Assembly (NCBI GenBank): GCA_003990745.1
Contig: RBNI01007026.1
Location: 1-10,730 of the forward strand
Source: Jimgerdemannia flammicorona
Taxonomy: Eukaryota > Mucoromycota > Endogonomycetes > Endogonales > Endogonaceae
DNA: 10,730 nucleotides
Direction: 5' to 3'
The notes below the pieces were generated by a model. The model saw only the letters and a list, made by a program, of their open reading frames with translations. It was not told the origin of the DNA and ran no database searches. A program made the position numbers and the translations under genes. Below, in pieces: positions 1 to 6,889 of this stretch. The number at the start of each line of letters is the position of its first letter. The stretch's first letter is position 1.

Positions 1-338
1 TGTAATAAGGTATTGATATAAGTTATACATATATACTAATATAAGATATCAGCTTGAAGATTGGTATAAAGTGATCACTTAATAGGGCTTGAGGTAAAGA
101 TTGGAGTTAGGTACTACTTGATAGAGCCACTCAATAGTATATGATATACTGCTTAAAGATCAGCATGATCAGAAGATTGATATAAGATACTACTGGGGAG
201 ACTTGACATGAGGGGTAATGTAACAGTTCTAGTTTCTAAATGAAGAAGTGACTAGTTCTGATGGTTCTAAGTAGCTTGAAGAGATACTTAAGAATTCAAG
301 TATTCTCAAAGGATTTCTGGAAGAAAATATTCTGAGGC

Positions 339-344
339 TTTATT
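339..344 (-). promoter_or_regulatory. Possible polyadenylation signal AATAAA in the gypsy LTR
   Basis: The minus strand reads AATAAA here, 17 bp downstream of a TATA-like box. In an LTR the signal for the 3' end of the transcript lies in or near R, so the position is reasonable. Such hexamers are common by chance in AT-rich DNA. Confidence 0.35.
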
Positions 345-361
345 CATGAGAACAAAGGGAA

Positions 362-369
362 TATTTATA
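362..369 (-). promoter_or_regulatory. Possible TATA box TATAAATA in the gypsy LTR
   Basis: The minus strand reads TATAAATA about 250 bp into the LTR, followed 17 bp later by AATAAA. This is a plausible U3 core promoter with the transcript start shortly downstream. It rests on motif and position only. Confidence 0.35.
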
Positions 370-442
370 CAAGATCTGAAAGAAGGATCTGGAAGGATCT
401 GAGAAATCAAAGGAAAATACCAAGAGGAAATTTCTCAGCACA

Positions 443-462
443 GATGACAAATGATGACAAAT
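443..462. repeat. Two tandem 10-bp units inside the gypsy LTR
   Basis: The plus strand carries two exact, adjacent copies of GATGACAAAT. Just left, at about 372-402, the string GATCTG recurs three times at short spacing. They lie upstream of the TATA-like box in LTR orientation, where enhancer-like repeats are usual, but no function can be assigned. Confidence 0.5.
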
Positions 463-622
463 GAAGTTCTACAAGTTTCCAAGACATTCAGTGACTAGCT
501 AAATGAGTACTAGTGGATGCTCAGTGTTAAGAGAGGATTTCTAAGTATTTAGAAAGTACTGGAAGGTTGTAGAATATTGAGAAAAGATAAAGAAAAGAAG
601 TAAACTACACTAAAATATTACA

Positions 623-635
623 TCTCCCCCTCCTT
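623..635 (-). other. Polypurine tract of the gypsy element
   Basis: The minus strand reads AAGGAGGGGGAGA immediately before the LTR's TGTAATA. An all-purine run abutting the 3' LTR is the plus-strand DNA priming site of LTR retrotransposons. Its position confirms the inner LTR boundary. Confidence 0.9.
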
Positions 636-925
636 AAGAATCAACATCCTCATTGAATTCTCAAAATTACACATAATAAATAATAAGACTAAAAGAAACT
701 TCAAACAAAATATATTGGCTCATTGGCAAGGACTGGCCATCCTTGTATAAGATGAGGACCAAAGTATCATCTTGATCAGATAAGAACTGGTTTGAACCTC
801 ATTGGTTGCAGGATTTATAGAGTTCTCCTATATCTCTTGTTTCTGATACTGTATCCTTTAGAGTGCCCTAATGCTTAATGTGCCTGATCAGTACAGTATG
901 TCATCTACTATCTAAAGAGAGAACC
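636..925 (-). other. Gypsy sequence between pol and the polypurine tract, no gene seen
   Basis: About 290 bp between the last plausible pol stop (926-928) and the polypurine tract. Stops occur in all three minus frames and I recognise no domain. It may be 3' untranslated sequence, or may hold the decayed last residues of pol if the stop at 926 is a mutation. Confidence 0.5.
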
Positions 926-966
926 TCATGGGCAGTCAATGAGTTCCTTTTTGCTCAAACTCTTAA

Positions 967-1093
967 ATGAGGTCTTGAGATTAGTGGCAGGTTCCCAGGT
1001 GACATCATATTCAGAGTAATCCATCCACTTGACTAGATATTCTGTGCAATGGTATCAGACTTGTTTGTTTAAGATTTTCTCAACTTCATACTC
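967..1093 (-). pseudogene. Chromodomain at the gypsy integrase C-terminus
   Basis: The minus strand encodes EYEVEKILNKQV, one TGA (1055-1057), then YHCTEYLVKW and VTWEPATNL. This is the standard chromodomain pattern: a YEVEKIL strand, the EYLVKW core and the TWEP motif before the C-terminal helix. In chromoviruses the domain binds modified histone H3 and steers integration to heterochromatin (family knowledge). The aromatic positions Y, W and W are retained. It sits in the same frame as the upstream integrase C-terminal segment. The stop makes the copy non-functional even if it were translated. Confidence 0.9.
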
Positions 1094-1162
1094 AATGTGA
1101 TCTTCAACTATCACTGGTGCTGATAGTGTTGGAATTTGGCCAGGATATGGAGGTGACTGGTT

Positions 1163-2190
1163 CTAGGCCTTGAGTTGTGACATATGGAATACTGAGTATA
1201 TACACATGGTTGTTGGCAAGTTGAGGTGATAAGACCAGGTGAAGACTTGCTCAGTAATCTCAAAGGATCCAAGGTACTTGGGCTGGAATTTGGCTGACTG
1301 GCAGTTGACTTGAGATTGAGCCTTAATGTTATTGGCTTTAAGTAGAACCATATCACTAATGTTGTATATGACATCTCACCGCTTCTTATCTGCATACTTA
1401 GCTTGATATTGCTGAGCCTTTTGCAGATTCATAGTGGTAATATTTAGAAGGAAATCCATTTTGTTGATAAGGTTCTGGGCTGTGGGGACTTGTGTATGAC
1501 TGGATTGCTGGAATGGAATTAGGCTTGCAGGGGTCTCAGGGTTTTGACCATGAAGTAGCTGAAATGGGAAAAGGCCAGTTGATGATTGAGTGGTATTATT
1601 GTAGGTAAACTTGGCATAGGTCAGATAGTGGTCTCAATCATCTTGCTCATAAGACACATAGTTTCTGAATATTTGTTCAAGTATTCTGTTCATTCACTCA
1701 GTCTGTCCATCAGTTTGAGAGTGGAAGGCAGTAGATATTTCCAAGGGTCTTGAAGAGTGCTTGCCAGAAGTGGCTTGTGAACTTGGGGTCATGGTCACTG
1801 ATAATTACTCAGAGAAGCCCATAATGGTGGAAGATAGTCTTGAAGAAGATTCTTACAGTTTCTGGGGCAGTGGCATTAGTTGTGGTTGGCTCAGTAATTG
1901 TAATCTTGGTGAGACAGTCCACAAATACAACAATAATATCATAGCCTGTTTTGGTTTATAGGAGTTGTACAATGAAGTCCATTGTGACTTGTTTGAACTT
2001 CTTGGTTGGAATTGGCAAGAGTTGTAGAAGACTGGTGGTACTTGGTTACTTGACTTATTTCTTTAGCAAAGATCACAGCTTTGGACATACTCCTTGATTT
2101 CCTTGAGCATATTTGGTCAGTAGTAGTCTCATTGGATATTCTTGATGGTCTTCTCAGTTCCAAGGTGACCAGCTAGTGGAGAGTCATGAT
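1163..2190 (-). pseudogene. Gypsy integrase, zinc domain, DDE core and GPF-like region
   Basis: Domains in order on the minus strand: the HHCC zinc region (HDSPLAGH through CDLC, about 2190-2066); the core with first Asp in TMDF (1977-1979), second Asp in SDHD (1794-1796) and Glu in TDGQTE (1697-1699); then YNNTTQSSTGLFPF, and a GPF-like segment ending in YSVFHMSQLK. The enzyme would join element cDNA to host DNA in the nucleus. All three catalytic acids are visible, but they lie in shifted frames: the frame changes near 2030 and near 1740. The second Asp to Glu distance is about 11 nt short of the usual 35-residue spacing, so a small deletion there is likely. Nine or more stops interrupt it. 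Confidence 0.9.
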
Positions 2191-2580
2191 GTTCATGAAG
2201 AATCTTATACTATAGTTCAGAGTTAGTAAGAATATATACTTTGTCTTGATAGTATACAAGATTGTCCTTGATGGGGTACTTTTCTTTGAATTTCTTGGTA
2301 TTCCTTTGAGAACCAGAGAGTCTTGTTCATATGCCTTCTTGATCTGATTGAGAAATTCTGGTGCCACAGTGACTTGAAAAATTGTAGCAAGGTCAGGTCT
2401 TCTTGACAGTACATCTGGTACAACTAGAGTTTTGCCAGGCTTGTATATGATGTTTGGGGTAAAGGTCTGAAGTAGTTGACTCCACTTGGCTTGTTGGTGA
2501 GAAAGGATTGGTTGAGTATTGATATACTGGAGGGACCTGTGATTAGTGATCATGTCAAACTCAACTCCTTCTAAGTAGTA
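2173..2580 (-). pseudogene. Gypsy RNase H end and RT-integrase linker
   Basis: After the TGA at 2581 the frame continues with YYLEGVEFD, ITNHRSLQYI and the tail IIYKPGKTLVVPDVLSRRPD. The last matches the Ty3/gypsy YxPGxxNxVADxLSR ending of RNase H. The family's TDHKSL motif reads TNHRSL here: the Asp usually counted as a catalytic metal ligand is Asn (codon at 2542-2544), which alone should cripple RNase H. Near 2295 the true frame changes; the corrected frame reads YQDKVYIL and leads into the integrase zinc domain, so the end of the open stretch (FFMNIMTLH) is out of frame. Confidence 0.85.
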
Positions 2581-3716
2581 TCACCAAGTCTTGAGGGCAT
2601 GCATAATTGCCAGGAGTTCCTTTTCATGAGTAGCCAGCTTTTGTTCTGCTGGGGACAATTTTCTTGACTCAAAGGCAATAGGTTGGTATCCTTGACCATC
2701 ATCTTGAGAAATGACTGCACTAATATCAAAGTTAGATGCATCTGTAGTGACTGTGAACTTCAAGTTTGGGTCCATATTTCTAAGGACAGATGCATGGGTC
2801 AGGCAGTTCTTGAGTTCTTGAAAAGCTTGTTGACAGAAAGCATCCTAGATATAGGGGACATAGAGGTCAGAGTTGGGTTCCTTTTGCAGGAGGTTTGTTA
2901 AGGATTCTGCAATACTAGAGAAGTTCTTGACAAATTGATGGTAGTATCCAGCCAGACCAAGGAAGGACCTGAGTTCAGTGAGGTTTGCTGGTATAGGCCA
3001 CTGTTCAATGGCTTGTATTTTCCTTGGGTCTACTTGAATTCCTTTGGCTGATACAATGTATCCAAAGTATTTGACTTGATCCTTAAAAAATTCACATTTC
3101 TTGAGCTTTGCATAGAGCTTGTTCTCATGGAGGATCTTGAGGACTTATTCAATGTACTTGAGGTGTTCTTCTTCAGTGCTACTGAAGATCAGGATGTCAT
3201 CAATATATATAAGTACAAAGATATAGAGCTGATTCTTGAAGACAGTTTGCATGAGATCTTGAAAGGTTGTTGGTATATTGGTGAGACCAAAGGCTATGAC
3301 TAGGAATTCATAGAGTCTGAAGAGTGTCATGAAGGCAGTCTTGGGTATGTCTTCTGGCTTGATTCGAATTTGGTGATACCCAGAGGTGAGATCAATCTTG
3401 ATGAAGTACTTTGTATTTTTAAGAGCATCAAAGATTTGATCTATGAGTAATAGTGGATAATGGTTCTTGACTGTGATCTTGTTGAGTGCTCAGTAGTCTA
3501 TGCACATTTGCAGAGTATCATCCTTTTTTTTGACAAATAGGACTGGGGAGCCAAAGGGTGACTTGCTTGGCTGAATGGCTCCTCACTCAATGAGTTTATT
3601 GAGTTCCTTCTTAACTGCTTCAATTTTGAGTGGAGACATATGGTACATTTTCTTCTTAGGTATAGCTGCATCAGATACCAACTTGATTTCATAGTCATAG
3701 TCTCTTGAAGGTGGAG
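2581..3716 (-). pseudogene. Gypsy reverse transcriptase and start of RNase H
   Basis: RT motifs on the minus strand: [40 protein letters not shown] with the first catalytic Asp (3391-3393); AFGLTN; and YIDDILIFS with the catalytic pair (3196-3201). RNase H follows with TTDASN (Asp at 2740-2742) and HEKELLAIMHAL. The order is that of a Ty3/gypsy RT-RNase H, which makes element cDNA in the virus-like particle. Stops fall at 3583, 3490, 3145, 2845 and 2581. The upstream border is a frameshift near 3711-3722, where the protease-frame reading LPG passes into the RT frame. The lost codon in CIDY.ALN is TGA in place of an expected Arg. Confidence 0.93.
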
Positions 3717-3983
3717 ACCAGGTAGTTTGTCCAGGAAGACATCCTTGTACTTGTTCAGTAGTAACTTGATGCTTTCACTAATTGATAGCTTCTTGTCTTC
3801 TTTCTTTGGTCAGATCAGTACCACAAAGGCATAGGTAGCTTTCTTGAGGGCCTTCTTGAACTGAATTGCCAAAAGGGTAGCAATTGGGGTTCTTGTCTGA
3901 GTCTTGTCTGGCTTGATGGTAATGTTGGCTCCATCCTGAATCAGGGTGACTTTGTTCTTAGTCCAATCAATCTGAGAGTTGTG

Positions 3984-4280
3984 TCATGTAAGCCAGGGTT
4001 TGCCTAGGATCAGGTCATGGTCTCCTAGTGGTGCTACCTCGAAATCTAAACATTCCCAGTACTTCTGGATCTTGAGAGGGAGTTTAGCAGCAATTGAGTT
4101 GATTGGTAAGATGGTGCTATCTGCAGTAACAACTCTACCATTCTTACCAGCTGGTTTGGTGAGAATCTTGAGCTTGTCAATGAGGTTCTTGTTGATGAAG
4201 TTCCCAATAGCTCCACTGTCTATGAGAACATCTAGCTCTTGTCCCTTGACTAGACCTTTGAAAATGAGCATTAAATTAGC
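3984..4280 (-). pseudogene. Gypsy aspartic protease
   Basis: About 95 residues on the minus strand with the catalytic DSGA motif in VLIDSGAIGNFI (Asp at 4218-4220), the flap-region segment VVTADST, and LILGKPWL, the Ty3/gypsy ILG.PWL helix. This is the single-domain retropepsin that dimerises and cuts the polyprotein. It follows the dUTPase in the same frame, separated by a TGA at 4281-4283, and is closed by another TGA at 3984-3986 where the family would continue toward RT. The protease itself has no internal break. Confidence 0.9.
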
Positions 4281-4304
4281 TCAGTTCTTGGCTAAGCTTG
4301 CAAC

Positions 4305-4663
4305 TTTATCAGTGCTGCCAAAGCCTTTCTGATCTTGCTTGGTTGGAGACAGCTTGGTGACTTCTTTGATAACTGGTAGGGTGGCTCACTCCAGAATAAG
4401 CTGTGCAATTCTGTCACCTTCATTGATGGTATATGGTTGGTTCTTGTGGTTGACTAGCAGGACTTACATTTCGCCTCGGAAGTCAGAGTCAATGACTCCA
4501 GCACTAACATCCAATGAGTGCTTGAAACTGAGGCCAGATCTTGGTACAATTGTTGCATAATGTTCCTTGGGGATTTCGACTGAAAGGCCAGTTGGAATGA
4601 GCCTTCTTTCATGTGCTGGAATAGTGACTTGTTGTACTGCTTGAAGGTCCAAACCAATGGCTC
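4305..4663 (-). pseudogene. dUTPase domain within the gypsy polyprotein
   Basis: All five conserved motifs of trimeric dUTPases occur in order in one minus-strand frame: motif 1 AIGLDLQA (about 4660), motif 2 PRSGLSFK, motif 3 GVIDSDFRGEM with the catalytic Asp, motif 4 GDRIAQLI (4395-4418), motif 5 KGFGSTD (4308-4328). The family hydrolyses dUTP to dUMP and pyrophosphate, keeping uracil out of DNA. It lies after the CCHC knuckle and before the DSGA protease, in frame with both. Stops at 4464-4466 (right after motif 3) and 4386-4388 (right after motif 4) break it. Spacing between motifs is normal, so no segment is missing. Motif 3 has Phe where Tyr is usual. It is not a captured cellular gene with introns or flanking repeats. 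Confidence 0.92.
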
Positions 4664-4799
4664 CTTCTGACTGTACTTGAGGGATCTGGGCCTTGGGGTT
4701 GACTTGCATGAAATTGAGTACAACTTCTTGTTCAACTAGTTGACCTTGAGTGTCTTTGGACAGGACCAGAATCCTCTTTGGTTTGGCAGTTTTCTTGGG

Positions 4800-4841
4800 A
4801 CATTTGGTTGCAATGTGACCAGGCTGATGACAAAAGAAGCA
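4800..4841 (-). pseudogene. CCHC zinc knuckle of gypsy nucleocapsid
   Basis: The minus strand encodes CFFCHQPGHIATKC, a perfect CX2CX4HX4C knuckle, preceded by a basic stretch (KSKKDKL, KKAR) and followed by PKKTAKPK. Such knuckles bind genomic RNA during packaging. It lies in an open stretch of 193 codons (4464-5045) running from the end of Gag through dUTPase motif 3, the longest undamaged part of this element. Confidence 0.93.
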
Positions 4842-5111
4842 GGCTCTAGCCTTCTTGAGGCACTCCTTTTCCTTGGATATAAGCTTGTCTTTCTTGCTCT
4901 TGTTGATAGTATCTAGGTCCATGGGGACAGATCCAACAGTTCTGACTTTGGGTTCGTCCCTTTTGTAGTTGTTGTTGAAAGATAGTCTCTTCTGTTCAAA
5001 GCAGTGACCATAGGTGATGACATCAAACCTATCAGCAATCTTCATTGCTATATCTAGGTCCTTGGGTTCTTCTAGTTCAACGCAAACTCAGGTTTGACCT
5101 TTCAGGCCTCA

Positions 5112-5116
5112 GATGT
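5112..5116 (+). repeat. Left target site duplication GATGT of the copia insertion
   Basis: GATGT directly precedes the 5' LTR and is repeated directly after the 3' LTR at 10153-10157. Five base pairs is the usual copia duplication. With one copy removed, the gypsy Gag frame runs through without a shift, which supports this exact boundary. Confidence 0.9.
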
Positions 5117-5143
5117 TATTGAAATATGTAGGTTACAACTCGA

Positions 5144-5150
5144 TATATAT
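5144..5150 (+). promoter_or_regulatory. TATA-like box of the copia 5' LTR
   Basis: TATATAT, 27 bp into the LTR and identical in the 3' copy (10024-10030). It lies upstream of the AATAAA, as a U3 core promoter should. Motif and position only. Confidence 0.45.
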
Positions 5151-5227
5151 GGTGGCGCAGCCTTCCTTGACTACATCATCATGTAAACATCACTAATTGT
5201 GATGCGTAAAAGCGCGTAAGAATTAGC

Positions 5228-5233
5228 AATAAA
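5228..5233 (+). promoter_or_regulatory. Polyadenylation signal AATAAA in the copia LTR
   Basis: AATAAA is conserved in both LTRs (the functional one would be at 10108-10113). It lies 84 bp downstream of the TATA-like run, compatible with a short R region. Confidence 0.5.
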
Positions 5234-5272
5234 CAGTTTGCTTCTCTCTCCAAAAGTCCACATTCCACAATA

Positions 5273-5284
5273 GGTTATGAGCCC
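5273..5284 (+). other. Primer binding site, half-tRNA initiator-Met type
   Basis: GGTTATGAGCCC begins at the first base after the 5' LTR. It is the exact reverse complement of GGGCTCATAACC, the anticodon arm of fungal initiator tRNA-Met as I know it from yeast. It lacks the TGG that pairs with the CCA end of an intact tRNA. Drosophila copia uses this kind of site, primed by the 5' half of initiator tRNA-Met cut in the anticodon loop. The match is direct; half-tRNA priming here is inferred. Confidence 0.8.
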
Positions 5285-5335
5285 CGGTTAGCGGCTATAC
5301 ACTCCTCTTACACATATGCTACACTACGCTATACA
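5285..5335 (+). other. Untranslated leader of the copia element
   Basis: A short leader between the primer site and the ATG at 5336. It contains two copies of CTATAC (5295-5300 and 5329-5334), a hexamer that recurs through the element. Packaging signals of LTR elements commonly lie in this area, but none can be proved here. Confidence 0.5.
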
Positions 5336-6160
5336 ATGGCTACTAGTTCAAGCAGTGCTAGCAGTGCGCCGCCAAGTCCTGGTAACACAAACACAGTCGG
5401 AACGGGTTTCGCTTCCATGATGATGAATATTCCAGCAGTGGCGCCAATGTCAACAGTAAAGAGGACGATTCCTGTCTTTGATGGTAAGGACTACACCATA
5501 TGGGCGTATCATATGAAGAATCTCCTTGAAGAATGCGGTTTGGAGGACTACTGGAAGCCACAGGCGCAAGTAACGACATACGATGCCGCAAAAGATCGCA
5601 AAGCGCTAAGGGAGATTATGTTCACCCTTTTGAACGTGCAAATGAAGCTGGTAATCAATGCTACGATGGTGAATGAAGCCTGGGAGATTTTACGCAATCA
5701 CTATCAACAGGCATCCGCATCAAACAGATTCCACTTAAAGGCACAACTATTCAATCTTCGAATTAAGTCCAAGGAGAGCATCCGGGACTACGCCAATCGA
5801 GTCGACGAGCTGGCGAATCAAGTGAATTCCCTTACATCTACGCTGGCGGACACCATCAAGGATGAAGACAAGGTCCTGGCTCTTATACGAGGCCTTCCCA
5901 AAGTGTACAATGTGGTTGTCACTGCTATGAGGGAATCCGGCAGATTATCAGATTATAAGCACGTCATCACAAGCCTTTTAAATGAGGAAATGAGGCTAGG
6001 CAGCAACAATGCCAATGAGGAATACGACGAGAAAGCATTCTACGGTGGAGCACGTGGATGAGGCAAAGGCAAGCTGAACAAAGGTCGAGGCCAGCAACGT
6101 GAGAAATTCGACAGTAAATGCTTTTACTGTAATAAGCGTGGACATTGTGAGCAGGATTGC
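5336..6160 (+). pseudogene. Copia Gag with CCHC knuckle
   Basis: The N-terminus is low complexity (Ser, Ala, Pro rich), followed by IPVFDGKDYTIWAYHMKNLL, the conserved start of the copia Gag polypeptide domain (DUF4219/UBN2 type). A helical Gag body follows with RIKSKESIRDYANRVDEL and ALIRGLPKVY. A TGA at 6059-6061 (residue 242) falls in a Gly-Arg-rich linker. The knuckle CFYCNKRGHCEQDC (6119-6160) is intact, CX2CX4HX4C. This protein forms the virus-like particle and binds element RNA. The first 241 codons are undamaged, so a truncated Gag without its knuckle could still be made if the element is transcribed (inference). Confidence 0.92.
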
Positions 6161-6469
6161 AACTGCAAGAAGAAGGAAAAGGGTGACCAACAGCAAGGAC
6201 AATGGCAGGCAAACACGGTGGATGCCAACAACGAGAACAGTAGTGGCAGAGGTCTATTCTTTGCAGAAGCAGCGACCTATCCATATGCAGAAACCATTGA
6301 AATAGGAGGAAATTCGGTACCAACTGCCAGTTGCAGATGCAATTCCACCAGTTCGACATCTACAAATCCTGGTCAACAAAATACTTTTCAGACAGCGAAA
6401 AATAGTGACATCAATGTCGGCGTCAGTGCAAATGTAAGCTATACGCCAAACAGTGCTTATGCATGCAGC

Positions 6470-6700
6470 GAAGAGGTCTGGCTCATGGATTTGGGTGCAA
6501 CACAGCATATGATGGCTCACCGGGAGTGATTCTCTACATATGAGAAGTTCGAGCATCCCATACCTATCAAGCTAGGCGATAATAACGTCATTTATGCTCA
6601 AGGAAAAGGCAACATAGGTATACATCTACATGGAAATGTTGATGAACCTTCAGGCACCTTCGTGGACGTACTATATGTTCCAGATATAGGCAAGAACCTC
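6470..6700 (+). pseudogene. Copia aspartic protease with altered active site
   Basis: VWLMDLGATQHMM corresponds to the copia protease motif WxxDSGATxHM. The catalytic Asp (residue 385) remains, but the next residue is Leu (TTG at 6491-6493) instead of the near-invariant Ser. One C-to-T change from TCG would do this. The Ser hydroxyl normally hydrogen-bonds the catalytic Asp, so activity should be poor. A TGA follows at 6527-6529. Downstream, VLYVPDIGKNLFSIGRM matches the end of the copia protease region. Confidence 0.88.
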
Positions 6701-6889
6701 TTCTCGATAGGCCGGATGATGGCTTGTGGGGATAGAGGAGTAAATATATGCCCAAACGGTGTAACAGTAATCAATCTGAAGAACAATAATGAGTTAATGT
6801 ACGCATCAAAAAAGGGGAATCTATACGCAATCAATGGCACGCCGAGTGGCGCTACATCCGCATATTCTGCAACTATGACAGGAGAGGAT

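Larger units (their letters stand above)
1..622 (-). repeat. 3' LTR of the gypsy element
   Basis: On the minus strand this stretch begins TGTAATA and ends TATTACA, a perfect 7-bp terminal inverted repeat with canonical TG...CA ends. It directly follows a polypurine tract. The length of 622 bp is normal for an LTR. It is AT-rich with essentially no CpG and no convincing ORF. The partner 5' LTR is outside the window, so LTR identity and age cannot be estimated. Window base 1 coincides with the last LTR base, so the target duplication to its left cannot be seen. Confidence 0.9.
926..5116 (-). pseudogene. Gypsy gag-pol, larger part (end of Gag to chromodomain)
   Basis: This is the downstream part of the polyprotein, read leftward from the copia insertion. 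The frame is continuous with the Gag piece at 10158-10730 once one GATGT copy is removed. Stops at 5109, 5088, 4464, 4386, 4281, 3984 and 3810 lie in the Gag-dUTPase-protease frame. The frame changes near 3711-3722 (before RT), near 2295 (before the integrase zinc domain), near 2030 and near 1735-1748. Further stops fall at 3583, 3490, 3145, 2845, 2581, 2210, 2129, 2117, 2063, 1956, 1809, 1694, 1634, 1376, 1163 and 1055. Many TGA stops sit where the family has Arg, for example in the CIDY.ALN motif of RT, as expected if CGA became TGA. Gag and Pol appear to have been one frame originally: no programmed shift is evident between knuckle and protease. Confidence 0.92.
5117..5272 (+). repeat. 5' LTR of the copia element
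   Basis: This 156-bp LTR starts TATTG and ends CAATA. It differs from the 3' LTR at six sites (5175, 5189, 5200, 5203, 5259, 5271), all transitions and with no gap. At four sites the 3' LTR has CpG and this copy has TpG or CpA. A TATA-like run lies at 5144-5150 and AATAAA at 5228-5233. This copy would have to drive transcription. At 156 bp it is short for an LTR. Confidence 0.95.

Noticed and set aside
1..925. An envelope-like or other extra gene downstream of gypsy pol
   Set aside because: Stops in all frames between the last pol stop and the polypurine tract, and no signal peptide or membrane pattern.
1761..1961. Plus-strand ORF of 66 codons
   Set aside because: Antisense to the gypsy integrase core and without any recognised motif.
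1939..2163. Minus-strand ORF of 74 codons in the integrase region
   Set aside because: The HHCC and DDE residues are in the other two minus frames; this one has no integrase motif.
3498..3698. Minus-strand ORF of 66 codons at the start of RT
   Set aside because: It is the pre-frameshift frame running past the shift near 3715; the RT motifs lie in the neighbouring frame.
3979..4332. Plus-strand ORF of 117 codons opposite the gypsy protease
   Set aside because: It is antisense to a recognised protease and dUTPase frame and has no domain; it is a shadow of CA-rich sense sequence.
5967..6359. Minus-strand ORF of 130 codons, Cys- and Leu-rich
   Set aside because: Antisense to the Gag knuckle region; the composition follows from the complementary strand.
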